NCBI RefSeq assembly: GCF_000472545.1
Contig: NZ_KI421432.1
Location: forward strand, 542,577-606,576
Reading direction: 5' to 3'
DNA from: Burkholderia sp. WSM2232
GTDB lineage: Bacteria > Pseudomonadota > Gammaproteobacteria > Burkholderiales > Burkholderiaceae
Length of the DNA: 64,000 bases
How positions within the stretch are numbered: the stretch's first letter is position 1; the number at the start of each line of letters is the position of its first letter. The position numbers were made by a program, and so were the translations under genes. Under the pieces are notes generated by a model. The model did not search any database. It had not been told where the DNA came from and saw nothing but the letters and a program-made list of their open reading frames with translations. This document shows, one piece after another, positions 1 to 8,540 of this stretch.

Positions 1-1200
1 AGACACCGTGCCTCCCGGCGTTGCGATCGAACGAGGACGCAACGTATCCAGGACATCGAAACTGTATGTGCTCACTCCCGACATATCAGTTAGCGTCGTG
101 CTCCCGCGGCCGTAGCTCAACGTCGTATTGCGCCTCGTGTCGGGATGCGTGACAGTGATCGCACGTCCGCTGTCGTCGTATGTCCACGTTGCAATTCGCG
201 ACCCGGATTCATCCTTTATGCCGGTCATCGCGTTGGGAAAGCGCGCATCCTCGTACAGGTATTGATGGACATAACCGTCTGGTTGGGTCACGGATGCGAG
301 ATTGCCCGCGGCATCGTACGAATATCGAGTAGTCTGGCCGGACGGACGTACCATGCTGGTTATACGACCGCTACTGTCGTATGTCATGGTGATGGTCATT
401 GACGACTGCGCTGTGTTGTCGATTGGCCATTGGCCGATCGCTTCCACTCGCTGTCTATCGTCATAAGCAAGCTTGCGAATCATGCCTGTCCGCGTGCGCT
501 CGAATTCGAACCTCCCGGTGGTATCCGAGTAGCCTTCCGTGGTGCCAAGCAATTCGTCTTTCAAGTAGAAGTAGCCGTCACCGGGTTTGCTCAAGGACAG
601 TGCTTTACTTCCCGCGACAACCCACGCTCCCCCGCTCCAACTGAACGTCACCGGCTGCTGGTTACCACGATAGGCAACAATATGCGGGACACTTGCCTTT
701 ACTGCGGCCAGATCGAGCCGCCGCTGCCAGTTGTTGACCCAGTTTCGGCCCATCATGGTCTGTGCGGCGTCAAATGGCTTTGACAGATACGTGCGTCTAA
801 AGACGAGAGGGGAAACATCGCCGCTAGCAAAGTCGGCCTCAGAGAGCGTGACGATCCCCTTTGCTGGAAACACTGGATCTGCTACTGGACAAGACTCGTC
901 AGGCTGCGGGGGAACCGGCACGCCGCCGCAATAGTCCGCAATCCAACTTGTCGCGTTAGGACAGTTGTAGTAATTCATTGCGTTGTACGGATCGTCGTTG
1001 CCATTGGACATGGGCGCGGTGCCTGCCACCTGTACAGCGCAATTCGGCGTTCCAGGAATGCCTAGAGACTTCTGATAAACCTGCATGCACTGCATGTAAG
1101 TTGCGGCGTTGGCGTAAGTGCCGCATATCAGCATGCAGAGCACAACGATAAAGCGGACATGTGGGCTCGCTAACGCGTCTTTCCATTTCCACGATTTCAT
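1..1200 (-). CDS. RHS-repeat protein, N-terminal part (gene continues past the left edge)
   Basis: The reverse strand stays open for 400 codons from an ATG at 1200 to the window edge. The start follows a strong AAGGAGAGGT ribosome binding site. Residues about 15-33 form a hydrophobic signal peptide ending near TYANA, so the protein is probably exported. Residues about 105-200 resemble the DUF6531 region that opens RHS proteins (LVFRRTYLS, then NWVNNWQRRLDL). From about residue 255 there are YD repeats such as TYDSSGRITS, SYDAAGNLAS and TYDDSGRAIT. RHS proteins build a shell around a C-terminal toxin or effector. That variable tip and any immunity gene would lie to the left, outside the window, so the class cannot be decided here. 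Confidence 0.9.
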   Translation of the reverse strand, partial: MKSWKWKDALASPHVRFIVVLCMLICGTYANAATYMQCMQVYQKSLGIPGTPNCAVQVAGTAPMSNGNDDPYNAMNYYNCPNATSWIADYCGGVPVPPQPDESCPVADPVFPAKGIVTLSEADFASGDVSPLVFRRTYLSKPFDAAQTMMGRNWVNNWQRRLDLAAVKASVPHIVAYRGNQQPVTFSWSGGAWVVAGSKALSLSKPGDGYFYLKDELLGTTEGYSDTTGRFEFERTRTGMIRKLAYDDRQRVEAIGQWPIDNTAQSSMTITMTYDSSGRITSMVRPSGQTTRYSYDAAGNLASVTQPDGYVHQYLYEDARFPNAMTGIKDESGSRIATWTYDDSGRAITVTHPDTRRNTTLSYGRGSTTLTDMSGVSTYSFDVLDTLRPRSIATPGGTVS

Positions 1201-1650
1201 ACCTCTCCTTTTGTTGTCAGTTAGTGCCGGAGTCGGCTCGACAACTGTTAAGGAGATTTGAATATCTTCACATCCGACAACTCTTAAAGTTTCGGTCAGC
1301 TTTCACTCGGTTAAGCTCGGCACGTAAATTGTCGACGCAGTGCATCAGAAGATGGCCGCGTGGTTGTCGTGATTCGGGGCAAACATAGGAAAGTTGAAGA
1401 ACCGCGAGCTTGCGCCTCAGTTGCTCTCGGACAGCGATTGGGATATCCAACAAAGTCCACCGCGCCCAGGAACTCGTAGTTGTGACGCAAATCCGGCGAA
1501 TGCTAGACTGAAAAACCCCTCGCCCTCCACGTTTTTCCAACAGGCTGGTCAACATCGCACCGGGCGGCGGGCCCGTCCGGCATCGCGTTCAATCTGGCAA
1601 CACCCTCGAAGCCGCCGTTATACAGTCAATCGCGGCACAGGAGCCCTCCC
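1201..1650. other. Intergenic region between divergent RHS and efflux genes
   Basis: This 450-base gap lies between divergently transcribed genes. It holds the RHS ribosome binding site next to the left gene and an AGGAG site just before the efflux gene. A minus-strand open frame of 95 codons (1268-1555) has no recognisable domain and no clear ribosome binding site, so I do not call it a gene. Confidence 0.6.
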
Positions 1651-3162
1651 ATGACCCATTCCATCCACGGCAATAAACGTTGGCTCGCGCTCATGGTGCT
1701 GTGCCTCGGTGTGCTGATGATCGTGCTGGACACGACAATCGTGAACGTCGCATTGCCGTCCATTGCCGCGGACCTCGGCTTTACCGAAACGTCGCTCGTA
1801 TGGGTGGTCAACGCGTACATGCTGACGTTCGGCGGCTGTCTGCTGCTTGGCGGACGGCTCGGCGATCTGTACGGTCATCGCAGGCTCTTTCTCGGCGGCA
1901 TTACGCTCTTCACGGTGGCGTCGCTTGCTTGCGGGCTCGCCAACTCGCAGGTGCTGCTGGTGTGCGCGCGTGCCGTGCAGGGTCTTGGCGGCGCGATCGT
2001 GTCGGCGGTGTCGCTGTCGCTCATCATGAATCTGTTCACCGAGCCGGGCGAGCGTGCCAAAGCAATGGGCGTGTATGGCTTCGTTTGCGCGGGCGGCGGC
2101 AGCATCGGCGTATTGCTTGGTGGATTGCTGACCAATCTGCTCAGCTGGCATTGGATCTTTCTCGTCAATCTCCCTATCGGCATTGCGGTGTATGCACTGT
2201 GCGTCGCGCTGCTGCCGTCCGCGCGCGGTCACGCGCACGGCGAGCGGCTCGACGTGGCCGGCGCCGTCTCCGTCACTGTTTCGTTGATGCTCGCCGTGTA
2301 CGCCGTGGTGAACGGCAACGAAGCCGGGTGGACCTCGGCGCAAACGCTCGGCTTGCTGCTCATTGCACTCGCGTTGCTCGCTGCGTTCCTTCTGATCGAG
2401 TCGCGCGTTCAGCATCCGTTGATGCCGCTCGGCCTGTTTCGCCTGCGTAACGTGGCGACCGCGAATGTGGTCGGCGTGCTGTGGGCCGCTGCAATGTTCG
2501 CGTGGTTCTTCATTTCCGCGCTGTATTTGCAGCGCGTGCTCGGGTATAGGCCGCTGCAAGTCGGGCTCGCGTTCTTGCCGGCGAACCTCATCATGGGATT
2601 CTTTTCGCTAGGGCTGTCCGCGCGCGTGGTGATGCGCTTCGGGCTGCGTATTCCGCTCGCCGTCGGTCTGCTGGTTGCCGCGTGCGGTCTTGCGCTGTTT
2701 GCGCGCGCGCCGGTGGGGGGAAGCTTTGTCGTCGACGTGCTGCCCGGCATGATGCTGCTCGGCTTCGGCGCGGGCATTGCGTTCAATCCCGTGTTGCTCG
2801 CGGCAATGAGCGACGTCGATCCCGCCGATTCGGGGCTTGCGTCGGGCATTGTCAATACGTCGTTCATGATGGGCGGCGCACTCGGCCTCGCGGTGCTCGC
2901 GAGTCTTGCGGCTGCGCGCAGCGGCGACATGCTGGCGACGCAAAACGCGCTCGCCGCGCTCAACAGCGGCTATCACGTGGCGTTCGCGTTCGGCGCGATT
3001 TTCGCAGCGGCGGCGGGCCTGATTGGCGGTCTGATGTTGCGCGCGGGGCGGCCCGGCGGTGCGGACGCTGCCGTTCCTGCGGATGCCGACACTGGACACG
3101 GCGCGGCCGCCGCCGAACGCCCTCGCTCGTCGGGCAACGCGGCGGCGACGGAAAACCTGTGA
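1651..3162 (+). CDS. MFS drug-efflux transporter, DHA2 (EmrB/QacA) family
   Basis: This 503-residue inner-membrane protein has the length and about 14 hydrophobic segments expected of the DHA2 drug:H+ antiporters. Segment 1 carries LDTTIVNVALPSI, the family's D1-type motif. The loop after segment 2 carries GGRLGDLYGHRR (motif A). A glycine-rich stretch around residues 148-160 (GGGSIGVLLGGLL) matches motif C of exporters. The start follows CAGGAG seven bases upstream. The last 35 residues are Ala/Asp-rich and probably a cytoplasmic tail. An AraC-type regulator with a drug-sensing fold follows 199 bases downstream on the same strand and may control it. Substrates cannot be read from sequence. 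Confidence 0.93.
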   Translation: MTHSIHGNKRWLALMVLCLGVLMIVLDTTIVNVALPSIAADLGFTETSLVWVVNAYMLTFGGCLLLGGRLGDLYGHRRLFLGGITLFTVASLACGLANSQVLLVCARAVQGLGGAIVSAVSLSLIMNLFTEPGERAKAMGVYGFVCAGGGSIGVLLGGLLTNLLSWHWIFLVNLPIGIAVYALCVALLPSARGHAHGERLDVAGAVSVTVSLMLAVYAVVNGNEAGWTSAQTLGLLLIALALLAAFLLIESRVQHPLMPLGLFRLRNVATANVVGVLWAAAMFAWFFISALYLQRVLGYRPLQVGLAFLPANLIMGFFSLGLSARVVMRFGLRIPLAVGLLVAACGLALFARAPVGGSFVVDVLPGMMLLGFGAGIAFNPVLLAAMSDVDPADSGLASGIVNTSFMMGGALGLAVLASLAAARSGDMLATQNALAALNSGYHVAFAFGAIFAAAAGLIGGLMLRAGRPGGADAAVPADADTGHGAAAAERPRSSGNAAATENL

Positions 3163-3361
3163 TCGTCATTCAACGCGCTGGCCCGCCGGCGCCGCGCGGC
3201 TGTGTTGCTTGGATGCGCTCGCGGTTGTGACCGCGCGAGCGCCAGCCGTTGCGGCGTGTGCGCAAAATGCGTTGCGTGGGCCGACTGCAAAACCGCAAGC
3301 GCGATCAAATGCACGCGTTGGCGTGCGGCTATGCTGGCCTCCTGCTGACATGAGGGCCGCT

Positions 3362-4195
3362 ATGAATCCGGTTAGAAAAGCGCTGTGGTTTGTCGAAAGC
3401 CACTTTGCAGAAGAACTCACGCTCGACGACATTGCCAACTGCGCATGCGTGTCGCGCTTTCACCTGGCGCGCGCTTTCGAAGCGGCGACGGGCATGCCGG
3501 TCATGCGCTATGTGCGCGGGCGGCGCTTAAGCGAGGCCGCGCGACGGCTCGCGGACGGCGCGCCGGACATACTGACGGTTGCCATCGACGCCGGTTACGG
3601 CTCTCACGAAGCATTCACGCGCGCGTTTCGCGAGCAATTCGGACTCACGCCCGAAGCGCTGCGCGCGCGTGGTCATCTCGACAACCCTGTCATCGTGGAG
3701 CCGATCAAAATGGACGAAACCCATCTCACGCATCTCGAGCCGCCGCGCTTTGAAGACGGCAGGCCGTTTCTCGTCGCCGGTCTGGGCGAGCGCTATACGT
3801 TGGAGGGCGCCGCCGCGATTCCGTCGCAGTGGCAGCGCTTTAACGAGTACTTCGGCAAAGTGCCCGGCCAGGTGGGCAACGTGGCGTATGGCGTCTGCTA
3901 CAACGCGGACGACGCCGGCAACATGGACTACCTGTGCGGCGTGGAAGTGCGCGACTTCTCGGCCTTGCCCGCCGAACTCAGCCGCTTGCGAATTGCCGCG
4001 CAGCGCTATGCGGTGTTTAGCCACCGCGAGCATGTGTCGACGGTGGGGCGCACGTGGAACAGCATCTGGAACACGTGGTTGCCGGCATCGGGCCAGGCCC
4101 CCGCCGATGCGCCCAGCTTCGAGCGCTACGACGAGAAGTTCGATCCGCTTAGCGGAATGGGCGGGTTCGAGATCTGGTTGCCTTTGAAGGCGTGA
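3362..4195 (+). CDS. AraC-family regulator with C-terminal GyrI-like effector domain
   Basis: The 277-residue protein starts with an AraC/XylS double helix-turn-helix (residues about 1-100: LTLDDIANCACVSRFHLARAFE, then DAGYGSHEAFTRAFREQFGLTPEALR). A GyrI-like small-molecule binding domain of about 150 residues follows (YTLEGAAAIPSQWQRF, YGVCYNADDAGNMDYLCGVEV). This layout is that of Rob and of regulators responding to lipophilic compounds. I chose the ATG at 3362 because GAGGG lies about eight bases upstream. An ATG at 3350 in the same frame is possible, and the frame is open further upstream without domain content. The DHA2 exporter just upstream is a plausible target (inference). Confidence 0.9.
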   Translation: MNPVRKALWFVESHFAEELTLDDIANCACVSRFHLARAFEAATGMPVMRYVRGRRLSEAARRLADGAPDILTVAIDAGYGSHEAFTRAFREQFGLTPEALRARGHLDNPVIVEPIKMDETHLTHLEPPRFEDGRPFLVAGLGERYTLEGAAAIPSQWQRFNEYFGKVPGQVGNVAYGVCYNADDAGNMDYLCGVEVRDFSALPAELSRLRIAAQRYAVFSHREHVSTVGRTWNSIWNTWLPASGQAPADAPSFERYDEKFDPLSGMGGFEIWLPLKA

Positions 4196-4310
4196 TTCTG
4201 GTTGAGTCGTGGGCGGGCGGGTTGTCGCGCGTTTTATCGTTCTAGCCCGTTATGCGGCATTGCTGTTGCCCGCCGTTGTCTCTGCGGCTCGGTGTTCGCT
4301 CAATATTCGC

Positions 4311-4799
4311 TCAGTGTTCGACCTGGCGTCGCGCGACGAGCGGACGCGAAGCGAGGTCCACGGTCAACGCCGCGGCGCTTTTCGCGGACGGGCTTTTGCG
4401 GCGTTTGCTGTTCGCCGTGGCCTGCGACGCGCCGCCTTTCTGCGATGCCTCCCTCAGCAGGTTCGCCGCGTGGCGCGCGGTGATGCGGCTGTGCGGGACG
4501 CCCTTTGCATCCAATGCGATGACCTGGAAAAGCTCGCGGTCGCATTCGAGCTCCTGCTGATATTGCTCTGCGGTTTCGATCAGCAGTTCGAGCAGCTTCT
4601 GACGACGCTGACGCTCGTCGCGCGTAATAGCAGGATTCCTACATATTGAGGACGCGAGTGTGATCAGTGTGTCCAGTTGAGTCAGGCTCCGGTCGCAGAG
4701 GTCGAACGCGGAGAGGGCGAGCTTTTCGTATTGGAGAGCGTCGACGGGGGGACGTGAGAGCGTTGCTTCGGGCTTGGTTGACTTGCTTGGCTTGGTCAT
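4311..4799 (-). CDS. Conserved hypothetical protein, helical, 162 residues
   Basis: I do not recognise a named family with certainty. The protein is mostly charged helix: a basic, proline-containing N-terminus (MTKPSKSTKPEAT), a central helical region (YEKLALSAFDLCDRSLTQLDTLITLASSICR), and a C-terminus rich in Lys, Ser and Ala. The middle is faintly like DUF6124-type small proteins. The start at 4799 was chosen because AAGGGAG lies about eleven bases upstream; longer in-frame starts run into the inverted repeat of the leader. It is transcribed away from the methyltransferase island and preceded by a long, structured leader (4872-5012), which could control its expression. Confidence 0.6.
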   Translation of the reverse strand: MTKPSKSTKPEATLSRPPVDALQYEKLALSAFDLCDRSLTQLDTLITLASSICRNPAITRDERQRRQKLLELLIETAEQYQQELECDRELFQVIALDAKGVPHSRITARHAANLLREASQKGGASQATANSKRRKSPSAKSAAALTVDLASRPLVARRQVEH

Positions 4800-4871
4800 G
4801 GCGGTGCGATCTCCCTTGATTTGGTGGGTCGCCCGGGCACGCTTTGGGAAGGGTGAGCGGGCATGTGATGT

Positions 4872-5012
4872 GGTTGACAGACCGGCGTTCCAACGATCCG
4901 GCGAGCCTTGCGGCTCCCTCACCACCGCCCGCCCATTGAAATATAGACGCGCAGAGATAGACGCACGACCCGCATGGGCGGGTGTGCGGTTGGAACGTCA
5001 GGCTGTCAAACC
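4872..5012 (-). repeat. Long nested inverted repeat in the leader of the 162-residue protein gene
   Basis: A 23-base left arm at 4872-4894 (begins GGTTGACAG, ends CGTTCCAAC) pairs with 4989-5012 on the other strand with a few mismatches and one extra base. Inside it, CGCCCGCCCA at 4926-4935 pairs almost perfectly with TGGGCGGGTG at 4975-4984, and GAGCC/GGCTC at 4903-4915 makes a further small hairpin. In RNA read from the minus strand the element would fold into a tall stem between the promoter side and the start at 4799. It may be a cis-regulatory leader or a miniature inverted-repeat element; I saw no target-site duplication. Confidence 0.65.
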
Positions 5013-5330
5013 TGGTCGCGGGTGTCTCCCGACGACTTGATGATTATAAGGTAGGGGATTGAGGGTGCTGCAAGTGGCTCGGCAGGTGTTTTTTGATTTT
5101 GGCTGAAGGGCGTAGGACGGGTGGGAAGGCGGGCTCACTTGAGGACATTGCGCGAACGTCTGTGCTCTCGTTGACTTCCCTCTTTCAAAAATGGCGTCTT
5201 CCGGCTGCCCTCGATCAGACAGCGGAAGACGCTTTTCGCGTTCGGCAGATCGGATGGCATGAATTACGTCGATCCCTACGATGAAAATCCTGCGCGTGAA
5301 TAGATCTGCACGGGTACCGGGCACCTGCCT
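5013..5330. other. Gene-free stretch with a possible decayed coding remnant
   Basis: No intact gene is visible. On the plus strand around 5145-5260, short pieces in different frames (IARTS, then VCAL, then SGRRFSRSADRM) have the spacing of the Cys-containing C-terminal part of Burkholderia DUF3331-type proteins, so this could be a frameshifted remnant. The match is from memory and weak. The stretch ends at the stop of the GHKL ATPase gene. Confidence 0.25.
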
Positions 5331-6977
5331 TTAGCAATTAGAATTCGACGCCTCATTAATCTCTGCTTTTTCCAATCGCGACGCGAGATACGAAACCAAG
5401 CTCAGAATATTCAGGCAATCCAGCTCAGAAATCATTTGCGGAACAACGCTCGACATTGGAGCATGATTGATCGGATTTCTAAATCCTTTGAACAGCCCTC
5501 GCGTCAAAAATTGCTGACCGTCTTGCATGTTCCTCTTTGATTCTGTGTCCAACTCGGATATTTGTATTTGGGGATATTTCCTGAATTTACCATTCTCGAA
5601 AGCAAAGGAAAATACGCTGGCAAGTTCGACACCGTCGATGTCCTTTTTAGATAGCGTGCGGATTTTCTCACCATAAAGCTTTGCGCCTTGATCTGCAGCA
5701 TGGCCGTACTGCTTATTTTTATAGTAGTCGAAGACACCATCTCTTATGCTTTCGTGCAAATGTCTCCAATGTAGAAGTGGATATTCAGGAACCAACGCAT
5801 ACAATGCTTGTACCACTGGCGCATATGTCTCGGACACCTCTTCGTTCCCGCCCATCTCCTTCACGATCGCCTGCACCGATTGAAGGACATTTTCTGGAAG
5901 AGTTTCAAACCACTTTTCAGTATCGATTCCCGTCTGTCTCTTCAGTTCTTTATTTTTTTTGTCCGCACGTTTTCTACGCCAGTCTTGACCGACTCGCGCA
6001 ATCAATTGCGAGAGATATTTCCTGAACTCGCCCATCTCGGCGTTGTCCCAGTTAATGGACTGCCGATTGGTCGATATAACATCTTCATCCAGAAGGTCGA
6101 TGAAGTCGGCTTTAATCCAGCCAGTCAAATATTGGTAGAAGTGACTAGATGCGCTGTCGGAGAAATATTCTGGGAGATTAACAAGTTTTCCCCGCGAAAA
6201 AATCGCCACACCTCTCAGCCCGGAACTTGGAGGAATCGGCGTCTTCGCAGTAATGAAGCTAAGCTCCAACTTACCATGGTATTTGTCGCCAGTCTTGACG
6301 AGATCGCGAGTTTCCCATTTGAATTGTTCTTCAACGTTGTCATATCTCCGATCATTGGAGACTTCTATTTTTTTGCCGTTAGGCCCCTTTAATATGATCC
6401 GAAAGTTCTTATCAACGATGAATATTCGAGCAAGACTATCTGCCACCCCATTCAAGTCAAAAGGACTTTTTCTTTTCAGGTCGGTTAGCTGAATAGTCGT
6501 GCCGCGTCTATTTTTTGTTTTCTGATCGGTTAAGTCGGCTTGTGGACTATAAACACCTTCCGCCAGCAGCAAGGAGTCCCAATTCAAGGTGAATCGATTC
6601 CGGAGCCCGTCCCTTACTGTATCGACGATAACATTTTTTGCCAAACCAAAAAGCGCGAGTTTGCCCAATCCCTTCTTTCCTGTAGGCAGTCGCTTGAACT
6701 TGCTTGAAGGCTTGTCGCCATCGTCCTTACGCCGGTTTCGACCGATCACGAGGAATTTTTCTTGGATGTCAGACGATGACATCCCAGTGCCATCGTCGTA
6801 GACCGTAATCGCAGTCGGGGCACCGTTCTGCTCAAGGAACTCAACCTCTACTTTGGCCGCATCCGCGTCATATGCGTTGGAGATCAATTCTGCAAGTGCC
6901 GGAGGTAGCGTGGAATACATTTTCACGCCCAGATGCTCGATTGTCTTGGGGTCAAACTTCAGTTCATATATGCTCAC
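5331..6977 (-). CDS. MORC-like GHKL ATPase with C-terminal Ymh-type domain, partner of a DNA methyltransferase
   Basis: This 548-residue protein has a complete Bergerat ATP-binding fold: ELISN (E30, N34), DDGTGM (61-66), TGKKGLGK (99-106) and RRGTTIQL (157-163). This is the arrangement of MutL/Hsp90/MORC ATPases. Residues about 330-380 are charged and helical. The end (about 400-540) resembles the Ymh/TIGR02391 domain: an Arg-rich helix, then GLFKGFRNPINHAP. I see no nuclease motif. The start overlaps the methyltransferase stop by four bases (ATGA), so the two are translationally coupled. Prokaryotic MORC-like ATPases are known from restriction-modification neighbourhoods. The gene is visibly A+T-richer than its surroundings, suggesting transfer. 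Its role in restriction is inference. Confidence 0.8.
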   Translation of the reverse strand: MSIYELKFDPKTIEHLGVKMYSTLPPALAELISNAYDADAAKVEVEFLEQNGAPTAITVYDDGTGMSSSDIQEKFLVIGRNRRKDDGDKPSSKFKRLPTGKKGLGKLALFGLAKNVIVDTVRDGLRNRFTLNWDSLLLAEGVYSPQADLTDQKTKNRRGTTIQLTDLKRKSPFDLNGVADSLARIFIVDKNFRIILKGPNGKKIEVSNDRRYDNVEEQFKWETRDLVKTGDKYHGKLELSFITAKTPIPPSSGLRGVAIFSRGKLVNLPEYFSDSASSHFYQYLTGWIKADFIDLLDEDVISTNRQSINWDNAEMGEFRKYLSQLIARVGQDWRRKRADKKNKELKRQTGIDTEKWFETLPENVLQSVQAIVKEMGGNEEVSETYAPVVQALYALVPEYPLLHWRHLHESIRDGVFDYYKNKQYGHAADQGAKLYGEKIRTLSKKDIDGVELASVFSFAFENGKFRKYPQIQISELDTESKRNMQDGQQFLTRGLFKGFRNPINHAPMSSVVPQMISELDCLNILSLVSYLASRLEKAEINEASNSNC

Positions 6978-8020
6978 GTCTCGACTCCCCGCAAATGTGC
7001 CTTGAATTGAACGGCTTGACGGCGAATGAATTCCGGTGGCAATGCATTGCCAATCATCAACGCTGCAGCATCTTTCCCCCCGGCCATTGAAAATCTATAT
7101 TTCGGTGGGAACGTCTGCAAAAGCGCTGCCTCGCGGAGTGTGATCGCCCGATCTTCTTCAGGGTGTAGAAATCGACCTTTCGAAGGATTGGTGCATCCGC
7201 CGGTAATCGTTGGCGCAACATCTGCCCATGCCATCCGACCATAGACGTCTCGATAACTGTCAGGCCGCCTGACGTGGCAGTCTAGCCAGTATTTTTTTGG
7301 GATGTCGGATCGCGAGCCTCCATTCTTTGGTACAAGGGAGATGATAGTCTGGACCTTCTCGCTTCTCAATTCTCGCAGATCGTGCAACGGATCGCCGCTG
7401 CGTCCCGGCGGCATCAATCCAGAAATTGCATCCTTGACTGTTCGCCGCTGCGGCGCAGTTTCTGCTTCCGGAATAACGCCAAATCGAGATGCCTTGACGA
7501 GAAGTCGTTTGCGTCGCTGGGGAACCCCGTAGTCCGCAGCATTCTTAATTTGAGCAAACGCATCATCCACGTGATATCCAAGACTCCTGAGCTTTATTTG
7601 AAGTTCGTCAATCCTCCAGTCCTTTGCCAGGGCTGGGACGTTTTCCAGCATCACGGTCTTTGGGAGCATTGCTTCGATAAAACGAACGAACTCGAAGATG
7701 AGGTCATTACGGTCGTCGTGGATAGAAGCGGCCTTGTTGCGGGTTCTGTGGCTTGAAAACCCCTGACACGGGGGACAGCCTGCTAGGATGTCCAAGGATC
7801 CACGCTTAAGTCCCAAGTCGCTCATAACCTGCTCTGGGCACATATCTCGGATGTCACCTTTATACATGCGAGATTTTCTATTGTTCATTCGGTATGTTTC
7901 AGCGGCGATGGGGTCTTTTTCGATTCCCGCAAGGACTTGAAACCCCGCCTTCTTCAACCCCACCGTCAAGCCTCCAGCACCACAAAACAGGTCAATTGCA
8001 GTGTAGTTGGTTTTGGTCAT
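6974..8020 (-). CDS. DNA (cytosine-5) methyltransferase
   Basis: The 348-residue protein carries all main m5C-methyltransferase motifs in order: motif I DLFCGAGGLTVG (10-21), binding S-adenosylmethionine; motif IV GCPPCQGFS with catalytic Cys85; motif VI ENV (126-128); motif VIII QRRKR (168-172); a target-recognition stretch of about 80 residues; motif IX around residues 262-305; and motif X IGNALPP (323-329). It methylates C5 of cytosine in a specific, here unknown, sequence. The length is that of a type II enzyme. It is the first gene of a two-gene unit with the GHKL ATPase, with which it overlaps by four bases. No very-short-patch repair gene or classical endonuclease sits beside it. Low G+C suggests acquisition. 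Confidence 0.95.
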   Translation of the reverse strand: MTKTNYTAIDLFCGAGGLTVGLKKAGFQVLAGIEKDPIAAETYRMNNRKSRMYKGDIRDMCPEQVMSDLGLKRGSLDILAGCPPCQGFSSHRTRNKAASIHDDRNDLIFEFVRFIEAMLPKTVMLENVPALAKDWRIDELQIKLRSLGYHVDDAFAQIKNAADYGVPQRRKRLLVKASRFGVIPEAETAPQRRTVKDAISGLMPPGRSGDPLHDLRELRSEKVQTIISLVPKNGGSRSDIPKKYWLDCHVRRPDSYRDVYGRMAWADVAPTITGGCTNPSKGRFLHPEEDRAITLREAALLQTFPPKYRFSMAGGKDAAALMIGNALPPEFIRRQAVQFKAHLRGVET

Positions 8021-8067
8021 TTGTAGTTCTAGGCGTCGTGTTAATGTCTAATTGGAAGGAATGTTAG

Positions 8068-8086
8068 CCAAGAATGTGCTTCTTGG
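8068..8086. repeat. Perfect 7-bp inverted repeat upstream of the methyltransferase gene
   Basis: CCAAGAA and TTCTTGG are separated by five bases, about 50-65 bases before the methyltransferase start at 8020. The position suits an operator or a short leader hairpin. Autoregulation is common for m5C methyltransferases, but no protein can be assigned. Confidence 0.45.
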
Positions 8087-8540
8087 CGAGAGAAGAACTT
8101 GACATTCCACCGGGCATCTTTCGATAAAGTTATGACCACGGGCGCTCGCGACGGTCGATACGTTGACCAGAAGCATGGCGCCTGTACGCAGCCTTCCGAC
8201 ATCCCGCAGCCGAACGCGAGCGACGGATCTCACCTAAACGCCACAGCGAATATACGCACGTCCTCACCACCGTCCCGGTCGAAGGCCCGAAAATGTTGAA
8301 GGAGGCGGCTAGTTTCCAGTGAAAAAGCGAGGTTCGAAAAGCGGTCATCGCGAGCGCAATCTTCATGGTAGAAATGGGCGTACGTAAATCGTTAAAGACG
8401 GCCAACTGCTTTCTTGATGACTGTTCGAACAGGCGCCAAGCCTCTGCGGAAAATCCCAAAGAATCCGTTCCTGCGGAACGCCAGCCGCTTCCTGCTATGC
8501 TTATTGCCTACATTTCCCAACGCGCATCGCCCCCCCACCC
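8087..8540. other. Gene-free stretch between the methyltransferase island and the acetyltransferase gene
   Basis: No open frame here looks coding. Base composition rises gradually from the A+T-richer island to the high G+C typical of the window. A small hairpin (TTCCTGCGGAA near 8469) precedes the next gene. The promoters of the methyltransferase (leftward) and the acetyltransferase (rightward) should both lie here. Confidence 0.5.

Noticed and set aside
1618..2559. 313-codon minus-strand open frame inside the DHA2 transporter gene
   Set aside because: Rich in Arg, Gln and His without a domain; it is the shadow of a high-G+C membrane protein gene on the other strand.
5331..8020. Prophage or integrative element around the methyltransferase island
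   Set aside because: No integrase, phage structural gene, tRNA or direct repeat flanks were seen; only base composition suggests transfer.
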